Shown here one piece after another: positions 26,029 to 33,508 of a stretch of 47,990 nt of DNA. The notes under the pieces were generated by a model. It was not told where the DNA came from and did not search any database. It saw nothing but the letters and a program-made list of their open reading frames with translations. The translations under genes were made by a program, and so were the position numbers. Origin of the DNA: Bacteroidales bacterium. Its GTDB lineage: Bacteria; Bacteroidota; Bacteroidia; Bacteroidales; Muribaculaceae. The stretch covers positions 1 to 47,990 of the forward strand of contig SFEA01000031.1 of assembly GCA_004557385.1 (NCBI GenBank). Reading direction: 5' to 3'. Each line of letters starts with the position of its first letter. The stretch's first letter is position 1.

Positions 26029-27129
26029 TCAATCAGCCCAGGCATCCATGATGGCAGTGGGGCTGCCGTTGCTGAATGCGCCGAGGGGATATTGGTTCCA
26101 CTCCATGCTGCTTTCAGGCTCCCAATAGTAGATGCCGAGGCAGTGCTGATGGGCTTTTGCCATCGCCATGAGTTGCTGCATATATCGGGCGCTTTCAGCC
26201 ACTATGTCGTTGCCGTTCTTAAAACCCACTTCGGTAATCATGCTCGGTTTGCCGTAGGTGTTGAACACAAAGTCCATTGTGGCAAACATAGCGTTCATCA
26301 CGTCGGCTACGGTGGCGGCGGTTTCCTCCTTGCCGGTTACGGGGCTGAAGTAGGTCGAGCCGGCTTCGTTTTGCGAGTAAATCGACATGCCCACGATGTC
26401 GAAGTCCACTTTGTGCTTGCGCAGCACGTCGAAGGCGGTCTTGTATTTGCCCATATCCATTCCGCGGTCAAGGTGGATTATTATCTGGGCGTTGGGCAGC
26501 GCTTGGCGTACTGCTTTGCAGCCGGCTTTCACATATCGGGCAAAGTTCTTCGGGTTGGCAGTGTGAGGCAATTTGCCGTCGGTGACGGTGTAGAGAGCGC
26601 CGCTGGTGGCTTTGTCGGTGTCCCACAGCAGTCCGTTGGTGATTTCGTTGCCCACCTGAATCCAGCGCGGCTCCACGCCCGCCTGCTTCACGGCTTCGAG
26701 CACATGCGTGGTGTGGTGATATACGGCGCGCTCAATTTGCTGAGCCGAGTAGGTACGCCAGGCACGCGGCTTGCGTTGCTGCCCGGGGTCAGCCCAGTTG
26801 TCGCTATAATGAAAGTCGAGCATCACGTCCATTCCGGCACGCTTGGCGCGCACAGCCTTTCCCACCACGTCGGGCGTGGCATTGAAGCGCTTGTCGGGGT
26901 TCACCCACACGCGCAGCCTGATGGCGTCCATGCCCAATTGCTTCATCAGCACAAAGCAGTCGGTTTCGTCGCCGGCACGATTATAGAATTTGTGTCCTTG
27001 CTGCTCCATTTCGCTCACCCAACCAATGTCGGCGCCTTTCGAGAAATAGGGCTTCTGCTGGGCTGAATTCGCCTGTGTGCCAAATATCAGAGCAAGAGTT
27101 ATTGTCGTTATAATACTAAGTTTCGACAT
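26029..27129 (-). CDS. GH53 endo-beta-1,4-galactanase
   Basis: A 366-residue glycoside hydrolase family 53 enzyme that cuts the beta-1,4-galactan chains of arabinogalactan or pectin. A signal peptide (1-23) sends it out of the cytoplasm. Motifs: KGADIGWVSEMEQQG (31-45), IRLRVWVNP (70-78), LDFHYSDNWADPG (104-116), acid/base Glu162 in QVGNEITNGLLW, nucleophile Glu300 in ITEVGF, and a closing YYWEPE. The length is normal for a single-domain GH53. No SusC/SusD pair or regulator is nearby, so it is outside a classical polysaccharide-utilisation locus in this window. It has its own promoter at 27166-27196. Confidence 0.95.
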   Translation of the reverse strand: MSKLSIITTITLALIFGTQANSAQQKPYFSKGADIGWVSEMEQQGHKFYNRAGDETDCFVLMKQLGMDAIRLRVWVNPDKRFNATPDVVGKAVRAKRAGMDVMLDFHYSDNWADPGQQRKPRAWRTYSAQQIERAVYHHTTHVLEAVKQAGVEPRWIQVGNEITNGLLWDTDKATSGALYTVTDGKLPHTANPKNFARYVKAGCKAVRQALPNAQIIIHLDRGMDMGKYKTAFDVLRKHKVDFDIVGMSIYSQNEAGSTYFSPVTGKEETAATVADVMNAMFATMDFVFNTYGKPSMITEVGFKNGNDIVAESARYMQQLMAMAKAHQHCLGIYYWEPESSMEWNQYPLGAFSNGSPTAIMDAWAD

Positions 27130-27165
27130 GATTTAAAATTGCGTTTTAAGGTGAAGATTATGATG

Positions 27166-27196
27166 CAAAATTACCGATTCTCGAGCAAACGTGCAA
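27166..27196 (-). promoter_or_regulatory. Promoter of the GH53 gene
   Basis: Minus strand: TTG (27196-27194), 20 bases, TAATTTTG (27173-27166). The expected start is about 27160, giving a leader near 30 bases. The -33 element touches the pckA terminator. Confidence 0.6.
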
Positions 27197-27230
27197 GAAA
27201 AATGCCGCGCCCGAAAACCGGGCACGGCAT
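27197..27230 (-). terminator. Terminator of pckA
   Basis: Minus strand: ATGCCGTGCCCGG (27230-27218), loop TTTT, CGGGCGCGGCAT (27213-27202), followed by TTTTC. The stem has about 12 bp with one mismatch, 42 bases past the pckA stop codon. Confidence 0.85.
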
Positions 27231-27271
27231 TGTGGAAAATATAATGTTCTTGTTTTATTATGTTCGGAACA

Positions 27272-28876
27272 TTAGAGTTGAGGACCAGCAGCAACAAGAG
27301 CCTTGCCAGCTTCGTTGTTGGTGTACTTGTCGAAGTTCTTGATGAAGCGAGCAGCGAGGTCCTTAGCCTTTTCTTCCCATTCGCAAGCGCACTTGTAGGT
27401 GTCGCGTGGGTCGAGGATAGCTGGGTTCACGTTAGGAAGGCTGGTTGGTACTTCGAAGTCGAACATAGGAATCTTCTTGGTTTCAGCCTTGAGGATTGAA
27501 CCGTCGAGGATAGCGTCGATGATACCGCGAGTGTCAGGAATTGAGATACGTTTGCCAGTACCGTTCCAACCTGTGTTAACGAGGTAAGCCTTAGCGCCGC
27601 TCTTTTCCATCTTCTTAACCAATTCTTCAGCGTACTTGGTTGGGTGGAGTTCCAAGAATGCTTGGCCGAAGCAAGCCGAGAAAGTAGGAGTTGGCTCAGT
27701 GATGCCGCGTTCAGTACCTGCAAGCTTAGCAGTGAAGCCAGAGAGGAAGTAGTACTTGGTTTGCTCTGGAGTAAGGATAGATACTGGAGGAAGCACGCCG
27801 AATGCGTCAGCCGACAAGAAGATTACGTTCTTGGCAGCAGGAGCCGAGCTACCTGGTTGGATGTTGTTGATGTGGTTGATTGGGTAAGAAACGCGGGTGT
27901 TCTCGGTAGTCGACTTGTCGTTGAAGTCAATCTTGCCGTCGGCAGCAACAGTAACGTTTTCGAGGAGGGCGTTGCGCTTGATAGCACCGTAGATGTCAGG
28001 TTCGTGCTCCTTAGAGAGGCCGATAACCTTAGCATAGCAACCACCTTCGAAGTTGAACACACCGTTGTCGTCCCAACCGTGTTCGTCGTCACCGATGAGG
28101 CGACGCTTAGGGTCGGTAGAAAGAGTGGTCTTACCTGTACCAGAAAGACCGAAGAAGATAGCGGTGTTTTCGCCGTTCATATCGCAGTTAGCCGAGCAGT
28201 GCATCGAAGCGATGCCTTGCAAAGGCAAGTAGTAGTTCATCATCGAGAACATACCCTTCTTCATTTCACCACCGTACCAAGTGTTGATGATAACTTGTTC
28301 GCGGCTGGTTACGTTGAAGGCAACGCAAGTTTCAGAGTTGAGGCCGAGTTCCTTGTAGTTTTCAACCTTAGCCTTCGATGCGTTGTAGATGATGAAGTTT
28401 GGTTCGAAGTCCTTGAGTTCTTCTTCGGTTGGGCGGATGAACATGTTAGTCACAAAGTGAGCTTGCCATGCCACTTCAACGATGAAACGAACAGCCATGC
28501 GAGTGTCGGCGTTTGCACCGCAGAATGCGTCAACCACGAAGAGACGCTTATTAGAGAGTTCTTTCTTTGCAATGTCTTTAACCGTTGCCCAAGTTTCTTC
28601 AGTCATTGGGTGGTTGTCGTTCTTGTAGCCTTCAGTAGTCCACCATACAGTGTCCTTTGAAGTTTCGTCCATAACGATGTACTTGTCCTTAGGCGAGCGG
28701 CCGGTGTAGATACCTGTCATCACGTTCACTGCGTTGAGCTCAGTGTTTTGACCTACTTCATAGCCTTCGAGGCCTGCCTTTGTTTCTTCTTCGAAGAGAG
28801 TTTCGTAAGAAGGATTGTACACAACCTCAGTAGTGCCTGAGATTCCATACTTCAATAAATCTTCTTTCTTAAACAT
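27272..28876 (-). CDS. pckA: Phosphoenolpyruvate carboxykinase (ATP)
   Basis: A 534-residue enzyme interconverting oxaloacetate and PEP with ATP/ADP. In Bacteroidales it usually runs toward oxaloacetate, fixing CO2 on the way to succinate and propionate and conserving ATP. Signatures: TGRSPKDKYIV (58-68), NTWYGGEMKKGMFSMMNY (198-215), Walker A GLSGTGKT (243-250), IGDDEHGWDD (261-270) and RVSYPI. Length is standard. Codon use is biased to a narrow set, in keeping with high expression. It has a promoter-like box at 28973-28980 with a leader of about 90 bases and its own terminator, so it is monocistronic. Confidence 0.97.
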   Translation of the reverse strand: MFKKEDLLKYGISGTTEVVYNPSYETLFEEETKAGLEGYEVGQNTELNAVNVMTGIYTGRSPKDKYIVMDETSKDTVWWTTEGYKNDNHPMTEETWATVKDIAKKELSNKRLFVVDAFCGANADTRMAVRFIVEVAWQAHFVTNMFIRPTEEELKDFEPNFIIYNASKAKVENYKELGLNSETCVAFNVTSREQVIINTWYGGEMKKGMFSMMNYYLPLQGIASMHCSANCDMNGENTAIFFGLSGTGKTTLSTDPKRRLIGDDEHGWDDNGVFNFEGGCYAKVIGLSKEHEPDIYGAIKRNALLENVTVAADGKIDFNDKSTTENTRVSYPINHINNIQPGSSAPAAKNVIFLSADAFGVLPPVSILTPEQTKYYFLSGFTAKLAGTERGITEPTPTFSACFGQAFLELHPTKYAEELVKKMEKSGAKAYLVNTGWNGTGKRISIPDTRGIIDAILDGSILKAETKKIPMFDFEVPTSLPNVNPAILDPRDTYKCACEWEEKAKDLAARFIKNFDKYTNNEAGKALVAAGPQL

Positions 28877-28972
28877 TTTTTTACCTTAATATATGTTTAT
28901 AATGTTGTAATTTTTTCTCCTTTCGCTTCGCAAGATTTCGGGTTTTGTTTTCGAAACCTTGTTTAGCGACTA

Positions 28973-28980
28973 CAAAGTTA
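28973..28980 (-). promoter_or_regulatory. -7 box of pckA
   Basis: Minus strand TAACTTTG, identical to the -7 box of fhs. No clear -33 TTG at 19-23 bases. The pckA and fhs leaders are of similar length (about 90-95 bases) and both end in AAGGTA plus an A-rich run before the ATG. Confidence 0.55.
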
Positions 28981-29095
28981 ATACATTTATTTATATAAAA
29001 AAAGCCATTACGGAAATATTTCCTTAATTTTTATATTATTGACATTTTTCGTGTGGTTTTTCTTTCTGGGCAGATGGCTTTGGGGCTCGGGCAGT

Positions 29096-29500
29096 AGGGC
29101 TCTCTCGCAGATTGCGCAGACGGCGCAGAAAGGTTGGGGCAAACTCGCCACCGCGTAAAAAACATAGAGGACAGGACGCGAATCTGCCTTCGCGGCTGGG
29201 TGTGCAACCGCGCCGCGGTTGTGGATGATGTGAGCGTTCAGCCTTCCCCACATAGTCGCCTGCGGCGCCAATGTAGGGTTATTGACGATGTAACCGCTCG
29301 CGCGGTTAATATCGCTGGCTATCAAATGGTTACAGCCATTGATTGTAGGGGCGTTCCCTCGAAGATGGTGCGTTTGGGTCTCACACAGATTGATTTGATT
29401 ATTCAGATTTTATTATTTCCTCTGCGGGTTCCGCGATTTCTGCGAGAAACTCCTCTTCCTCTCGCAGATGCCGCAGACGGCGCAGAAAGGCGCAGAAAGG
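29096..29500 (-). repeat. Repeat families A and B, inverted copies
   Basis: From left to right: a family A core fragment (about 29096-29135, CTCTCGCAGATTGCGCAGA), an inverted family B unit (29203-29309, with CCCCACATAGTCGCC and AACCGCTCGCGCGGTT), and an inverted family A unit (29377-29500, starting GGTCTCACACAGATTGATTT and running into CTCGCAGATGCCGCAGACGG). This is the same A-plus-B make-up as the gap after the S8 protease. Confidence 0.8.
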
Positions 29501-29550
29501 GGAATTGTGAAACGAGATGCGATGTCATGCGAAGCATGTGACACCCGACG

Positions 29551-29821
29551 CACAACCGCGCGAGCGGTTGCAATATCAATAACCCTGCGTTGACGGCGAG
29601 CGTAGCGAAGTCGGCTACGTGGGGAAAGCCGATGAACCCCAGAGGCATCAACCGTGGAGCGGTTGCAGATTCAGCAATAAAGGTAATTCGCGTCCTGTCC
29701 AGACGCCGGTTTCGGGAGCGGCGGTGGTCCGCAGGTTGCGCTATCGCTACACCAGCGTTTATGCATGGTTTGCCATCTTTGATGGCACATCCTCGCGGCA
29801 GCCATTGCCATACGCCCCTAC
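29551..29821. repeat. Repeat family B (plus) and family C (inverted)
   Basis: Family B (29551-29673) is divergent in its middle hairpin, where GCGTTGACGGCGAGCG replaces the usual GCGCCGTAGGCG loop. Family C (29727-29821) is a short inverted copy covering only the first half of the element: its GCCATCTTTGATGGC hairpin keeps pairing although the loop bases and one arm differ from the other copies, a compensated change. Confidence 0.75.
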
Positions 29822-29965
29822 AGCATCACAGCAAACCGCATTATAACATCTCCGCATCAAAAACACGCATAATAAAATCGCCGCATCACCATCGTGCAAA
29901 GGGCAGGAAATTTTAATAGACGAAATTTTTTTTGAAAAATATTTGGTGGAATAAAAAATAGTATA

Positions 29966-29998
29966 TACATTTGCAGTGTACTAATCAACTAATACACT
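29966..29998 (+). promoter_or_regulatory. Promoter and GntR operator of the ABC operon
   Basis: TACATTTG (29966-29973) is a -7 box. It is followed at once by a palindrome with outer half-sites AGTGTA (29975-29980) and TACACT (29993-29998), 12 bases apart; the inner bases CTAAT and CTAAT-like repeats extend the symmetry to 9 of 12 pairs. It covers the predicted transcription start. The half-sites agree with those I recall for YtrA-type GntR repressors (AGTGTA...TACACT), and a YtrA-type regulator is encoded in this operon. Autoregulation is therefore inferred. Confidence 0.65.
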
Positions 29999-30082
29999 AT
30001 AACGATAGCGAACGATGGTTGATGAGGTGCAAAACAGTGATAGAAAAGAATCAATAATACAACATAAAACGGAACAAGAGTT

Positions 30083-30919
30083 ATGTTAAAAGTAAAGAAT
30101 CTGACTTACGGTTATAGAAAATCAGCCACAAAGATTTTCAATAACTTTTCGCTCGAATTAGAGCCGGGTAGAGTGTACGGACTGCTGGGACGCAACGGCG
30201 CCGGCAAGTCAACTTTAATTTATCTGATGACCGGACTGCTCACTCCTGAGAGCGGCGACGTGGAATATGAGGGCGTGGATGTGCGCGAGCGCCGTCCGTC
30301 AACTCTCAGCAACGTGTTCATCGTTCCCGAGGAGTTTGAGTTGCCGGCAATCAGCCTTAAGCAGTATGTGGCAATCAATGCTCCCTTTTATCCCAACTTC
30401 AGTTATGATGACCTTCGCAGCTATCTGGGCGTATTTGAAATGAACGACGAAACCGTTAACCTCAAATCGTTGTCGATGGGTCAGAAAAAGAAAGTGTTTA
30501 TGAGTTTCGCACTTGCAACCAACACCCGCCTGCTGCTTATGGACGAGCCTACCAACGGGCTCGACATCCCCAGCAAGAGCCAGTTCCGCAAAATCATTGC
30601 ACGCTGCATGAACGACGACCGCACCATTGTGCTCAGCACTCATCAGGTGCGCGACGTGGATTCGATTCTCGACCACGTGCTCATCATCGACAACAGCCGC
30701 ACGCTGCTCAACGCTTCGATTGGCGAGATTGGCAGCCGACTTGCCTTTGAGGTGAGCAGCAATGTGGATGGCGCCCTTTATTGGCAACCTACCATTAACG
30801 GCAACATGGTGGTGTTCCCCAACGATGGCACCAAGGAAACGATGGTCGACATCGAGATGCTGTTTAATGCAGTGCTCATGGCACCTGAGCGTATTGCGGC
30901 TATGTTTGCCGGCAAATGA
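30083..30919 (+). CDS. ABC transporter ATP-binding protein
   Basis: A 278-residue ATPase of an ABC-2 type exporter. Walker A GRNGAGKST (36-44), signature LSMGQ (130-134), Walker B LLLMDEPTNGLD (150-161) and switch STHQ (about 184-187) are all intact. The C-terminal 70 residues form the short extra domain common in GntR-linked exporters. It leads an operon with a six-helix permease and a YtrA-like regulator, an arrangement known in other phyla for exporters that respond to cell-envelope antibiotics or stress. The leader from the predicted start to ATG is about 100 bases. Substrate unknown. Confidence 0.92.
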   Translation: MLKVKNLTYGYRKSATKIFNNFSLELEPGRVYGLLGRNGAGKSTLIYLMTGLLTPESGDVEYEGVDVRERRPSTLSNVFIVPEEFELPAISLKQYVAINAPFYPNFSYDDLRSYLGVFEMNDETVNLKSLSMGQKKKVFMSFALATNTRLLLMDEPTNGLDIPSKSQFRKIIARCMNDDRTIVLSTHQVRDVDSILDHVLIIDNSRTLLNASIGEIGSRLAFEVSSNVDGALYWQPTINGNMVVFPNDGTKETMVDIEMLFNAVLMAPERIAAMFAGK

Positions 30920-30969
30920 CTTCAGTTAAAGAAATATTAGTTATTAACTCACTAAAAAAAGAAAGAAAA

Positions 30970-31785
30970 ATGAAAGATTCATTCAGCATATCGCGCTTCT
31001 GGCTTTTGCTCAGGAAGGATTTTGTGGAGAACAAAACGGCATTGGTTATTGGCAGTTTTGCATTGTTTGCTGCGATGTCGTTATTGATGATAATCCTCTC
31101 CATATTTATTGATTCGCCCGACAAAGGTGGCTGTTTAATAGGATATGTGTTAGAATACCTGTTTGGCATCGGTTGCGCAATTTCGGTGTCGCTGTCGTTT
31201 TCGCCAATGCGCACTAAGCAGGGCCGCATATCAATGTTTACGCTTCCTGCCACCACCCTCGAAAAGTATCTCGAACAGATAGTGGTCTACATTTTCGGTT
31301 TTGCGGCAGTATATGCAGTGTGTGTTGAGCTTGGCGAACTTGTGCGCTGCGTGATTGCTCCGCTGGTGTGGGGCAAGGAGTCGGCTGGCATCTACATCAA
31401 CCATTTTGCAGTGCTCGGCACCATTAAGGATGCGTTCAACGACATTCATCTCGTTGAAATGGGCATCACCGGTTCAAAGATTTTCACGATATGTGTGCTT
31501 GGCGTGATTGCCGACCTGGGCATTTTCACTCTCGGAGCTGTGTTGTGGCCTAAATTTTCATTCATCAAGACTTATGCAGCCACTTATATGATAGGCATTG
31601 TGTTCTTCATTGCATTCATCGTTGTGGCTTCGGTTGTCGACATCACCGAGCCAATGATTGAAACATTGTTCTCCGAACTCCTCATCGTGATTATTGTGCT
31701 GCAGGTGTTGATTGCAGTGGCTGCGTTTGTGGCTGGCTACTATCTGCTCAAGCGCAAGAATGTGATTCATCCAACAGTGTTCTAA
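30970..31785 (+). CDS. ABC-2 type permease
   Basis: A 271-residue membrane protein with six predicted helices (about 25-47, 56-76, 103-122, 171-193, 203-223, 237-260), the usual ABC-2 permease plan, and a polar domain between helices 3 and 4. It is the membrane partner of the ATPase before it. Two starts are possible: an ATG at 30916 overlapping the ATPase stop as ATGA, adding 18 residues, or the ATG at 30970, preceded by an A/G-rich run. I choose 30970 because the extra residues are low-complexity and polar, but translational coupling through 30916 is not excluded. No substrate can be read from the sequence. Confidence 0.85.
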   Translation: MKDSFSISRFWLLLRKDFVENKTALVIGSFALFAAMSLLMIILSIFIDSPDKGGCLIGYVLEYLFGIGCAISVSLSFSPMRTKQGRISMFTLPATTLEKYLEQIVVYIFGFAAVYAVCVELGELVRCVIAPLVWGKESAGIYINHFAVLGTIKDAFNDIHLVEMGITGSKIFTICVLGVIADLGIFTLGAVLWPKFSFIKTYAATYMIGIVFFIAFIVVASVVDITEPMIETLFSELLIVIIVLQVLIAVAAFVAGYYLLKRKNVIHPTVF

Positions 31786-31804
31786 ATCGAAAAAATGTGA
31801 AGTT

Positions 31805-32176
31805 ATGAATTTCAAGGAAAACCGACCAATATATATGCAGATTGCCGACCGTATTGCCGACGAGGTGCTGTCGGGGGCGCTGCAAGCCGACTCGCGAATA
31901 CCTTCGGTGCGCGAATACGCTGCAACAGTGGAGGTGAACGCCAACACGGTGGTGCGCAGCTACGACTATCTGCAGCAAAAAGGCGTGATTTATAACCGCC
32001 GAGGATTGGGATACTTCGTTGCCCCCGATGCAGTGAAAATTGTGCACGACATTCGCCGCGAACAGCTGCTTGGCGACGAGCTGAAACAGGTGATGCGCCA
32101 GCTGGCTTCGATTGGCATCTCGCCCGACGAGTTGAAAGAAATATATGCTAACTATCTGAAGAGTAATAACGAATAA
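31805..32176 (+). CDS. GntR family regulator, YtrA type
   Basis: A 123-residue regulator with a winged helix at residues 8-73 (PIYMQIADRIADEVLSGAL, then RIPSVREYAATVEVNANTVV and the wing RRGLGYFV). The tail is a short two-helix dimer domain of about 45 residues rather than a FadR or UTRA ligand-binding domain, which is the mark of the YtrA subgroup. It lies 19 bases after the permease and most likely represses its own operon through the AGTGTA/TACACT palindrome at 29975-29998. What relieves repression cannot be told from the sequence. Gene order is ATPase, permease, regulator, so the regulator is made last. Confidence 0.9.
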   Translation: MNFKENRPIYMQIADRIADEVLSGALQADSRIPSVREYAATVEVNANTVVRSYDYLQQKGVIYNRRGLGYFVAPDAVKIVHDIRREQLLGDELKQVMRQLASIGISPDELKEIYANYLKSNNE

Positions 32177-32188
32177 TTGCCCTCAAAC

Positions 32189-32254
32189 ATGGAATACTTG
32201 CAAAACATAGTAGCGATAATTAGTGTGATAATTATGGTTCTGCTGGTGCTGTAA
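32189..32254 (+). CDS. Candidate 21-residue membrane peptide
   Basis: An ATG at 32189, 12 bases after the gntR stop, opens a 21-codon frame ending TAA. The peptide is a short polar start (MEYLQN) followed by 15 almost wholly hydrophobic residues (IVAIISVIIMVLLVL), a single membrane helix. It lies inside the ABC/GntR transcription unit, upstream of the terminator at 32304-32347. It may be a small regulatory or accessory subunit of the exporter. The start has no strong ribosome-binding site, so translation is unproven. Confidence 0.4.
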   Translation: MEYLQNIVAIISVIIMVLLVL

Positions 32255-32303
32255 TACTGCACATAGGGCGTTGATGGAATACATTGACATGTAATGAATT
32301 ACG

Positions 32304-32347
32304 AGCGGGATTGAGTGCGATTTGCCACATTTGACCCCGCTTTTTTT
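32304..32347 (+). terminator. Terminator of the ABC/GntR operon
   Basis: AGCGGG (32304-32309) pairs with CCCGCT (32336-32341), followed by a run of seven Ts (32341-32347). The 26-base loop is longer than usual. Confidence 0.6.
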
Positions 32348-32457
32348 CATTAATTTGAAAAAAAATTTCGTTTTGCTGCAACATTTTTCGGGGTTGCTGC
32401 GTCTAATAGGTGTAAAAGCAAAATATTAACCTAAACAAATAAATAAAAATTTCAGTT

Positions 32458-33369
32458 ATGAGAAAATACATTTCACTTTTATTGGCATTGTTGTTGACAT
32501 CGAGTGTGTGTGCAACAGCTGCAAACACCAAGGTTGTTGCAAGTGGCAAAATCGTGTCGAAGGAGATTAAAGGAATTGCAGGATTCAAGGAGATTCAAAC
32601 AAATAGCTCGGTAGATGTTGTTTATCACAGCGCTGCCGACACTCGCATCGTGGTGAGCGCAAGCGACAACGTGATTCCTTACATCGAAGTGGTGAAAAAA
32701 GGTTCGCGCCTCGAAGTGGGCTTGAAAAAAGGCGTTAACGTGAGAGTGAAAAATTCGCGCGCCGACCTCAAGGTGAATGTCTATGCTCCCGAAGTAACGG
32801 CATTCTCGGTGAATGGCAGCGGCGGCATAAGAATCGCCACCGACCTGAAGGCTGACCGTTTGGCACTGGGCGTGAGCGGCAGCGGCGACATTGATGCATA
32901 TAACCTCAGCGCGGGCGAAGTAGCCCTTGGCGTAACCGGCAGTGGCGACATCGACGTGCGTAATGTGAGTGGCAAGAAGATTGCCATTGGCGTCACCGGC
33001 AGCGGCGACATCGAGTGCAAAGCGGTGAGCGGCGACGTGGTAGCATTGGGCGTCACCGGCAGCGGCGACGTGAAAGTGAGCAGTGTGGCTACCGACGAGC
33101 TGGCGTGCGGTGTTAGCGGCAGTGGCGATATCGTGGTGGCAGCCGGAACCGTTGGCTCAGCCAATTATGGCGTTACGGGCAGCGGCGACATCAAAGCCAG
33201 CAGCGTGAGAGCCACCGAAGCCAATGCAGTGGCAAGCGGCAGCGGCGACATCTCGTGCCGTGCAACCAAGCAACTGTCTACTGCAGCCATGGGCAGCGGC
33301 AACATCTACTACTATGGCAATCCTGCAAAAGTGATTGGCAAGAACAAACGTGTGAAAGCACGCAACTGA
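32458..33369 (+). CDS. GIN-domain (DUF2807) repeat protein
   Basis: A 303-residue exported protein with a signal peptide (1-22). Residues about 30-130 are the N-terminal part of a DUF2807 (GIN, putative auto-transporter head) domain. From residue 136 it turns into about eight repeats of exactly 20 residues built on the pattern A-LGVTGSGDI-x10, ending with AAMGSGNIYYYG; the DNA shows the matching 60-base period. Such repeats should stack as a parallel beta-helix. The family is common in Bacteroidota and is regarded as surface or periplasmic; no reaction is known. It is monocistronic and ends at a terminator shared with the convergent lpdA operon. Confidence 0.85.
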   Translation: MRKYISLLLALLLTSSVCATAANTKVVASGKIVSKEIKGIAGFKEIQTNSSVDVVYHSAADTRIVVSASDNVIPYIEVVKKGSRLEVGLKKGVNVRVKNSRADLKVNVYAPEVTAFSVNGSGGIRIATDLKADRLALGVSGSGDIDAYNLSAGEVALGVTGSGDIDVRNVSGKKIAIGVTGSGDIECKAVSGDVVALGVTGSGDVKVSSVATDELACGVSGSGDIVVAAGTVGSANYGVTGSGDIKASSVRATEANAVASGSGDISCRATKQLSTAAMGSGNIYYYGNPAKVIGKNKRVKARN

Positions 33370-33442
33370 TTATGACATTTTTTCCATTAAGGTAGAGATT
33401 GATTCTCAATAACCATCTCTTATAAAAATTTCTGTATAAAAT

Positions 33443-33477
33443 AAGGCTTTCGTTAGCGTGATGTTAACGAAAGCCTT
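33443..33477. terminator. Bidirectional terminator
   Basis: A perfect 13-bp stem: AAGGCTTTCGTTA (33443-33455) with TAACGAAAGCCTT (33465-33477) and a 9-base loop. T-rich sequence lies on both sides in the respective reading direction. It serves the GIN-domain gene and the glycine cleavage operon, which meet here. Confidence 0.85.
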
Positions 33478-33508
33478 AATTCTTTTATGGAACAAGTCGA
33501 CAATGCGC

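Noticed and set aside
25903..27066. A 387-codon frame antisense to the galactanase
   Set aside because: The opposite strand has GH53 catalytic motifs and a signal peptide; this frame has neither.
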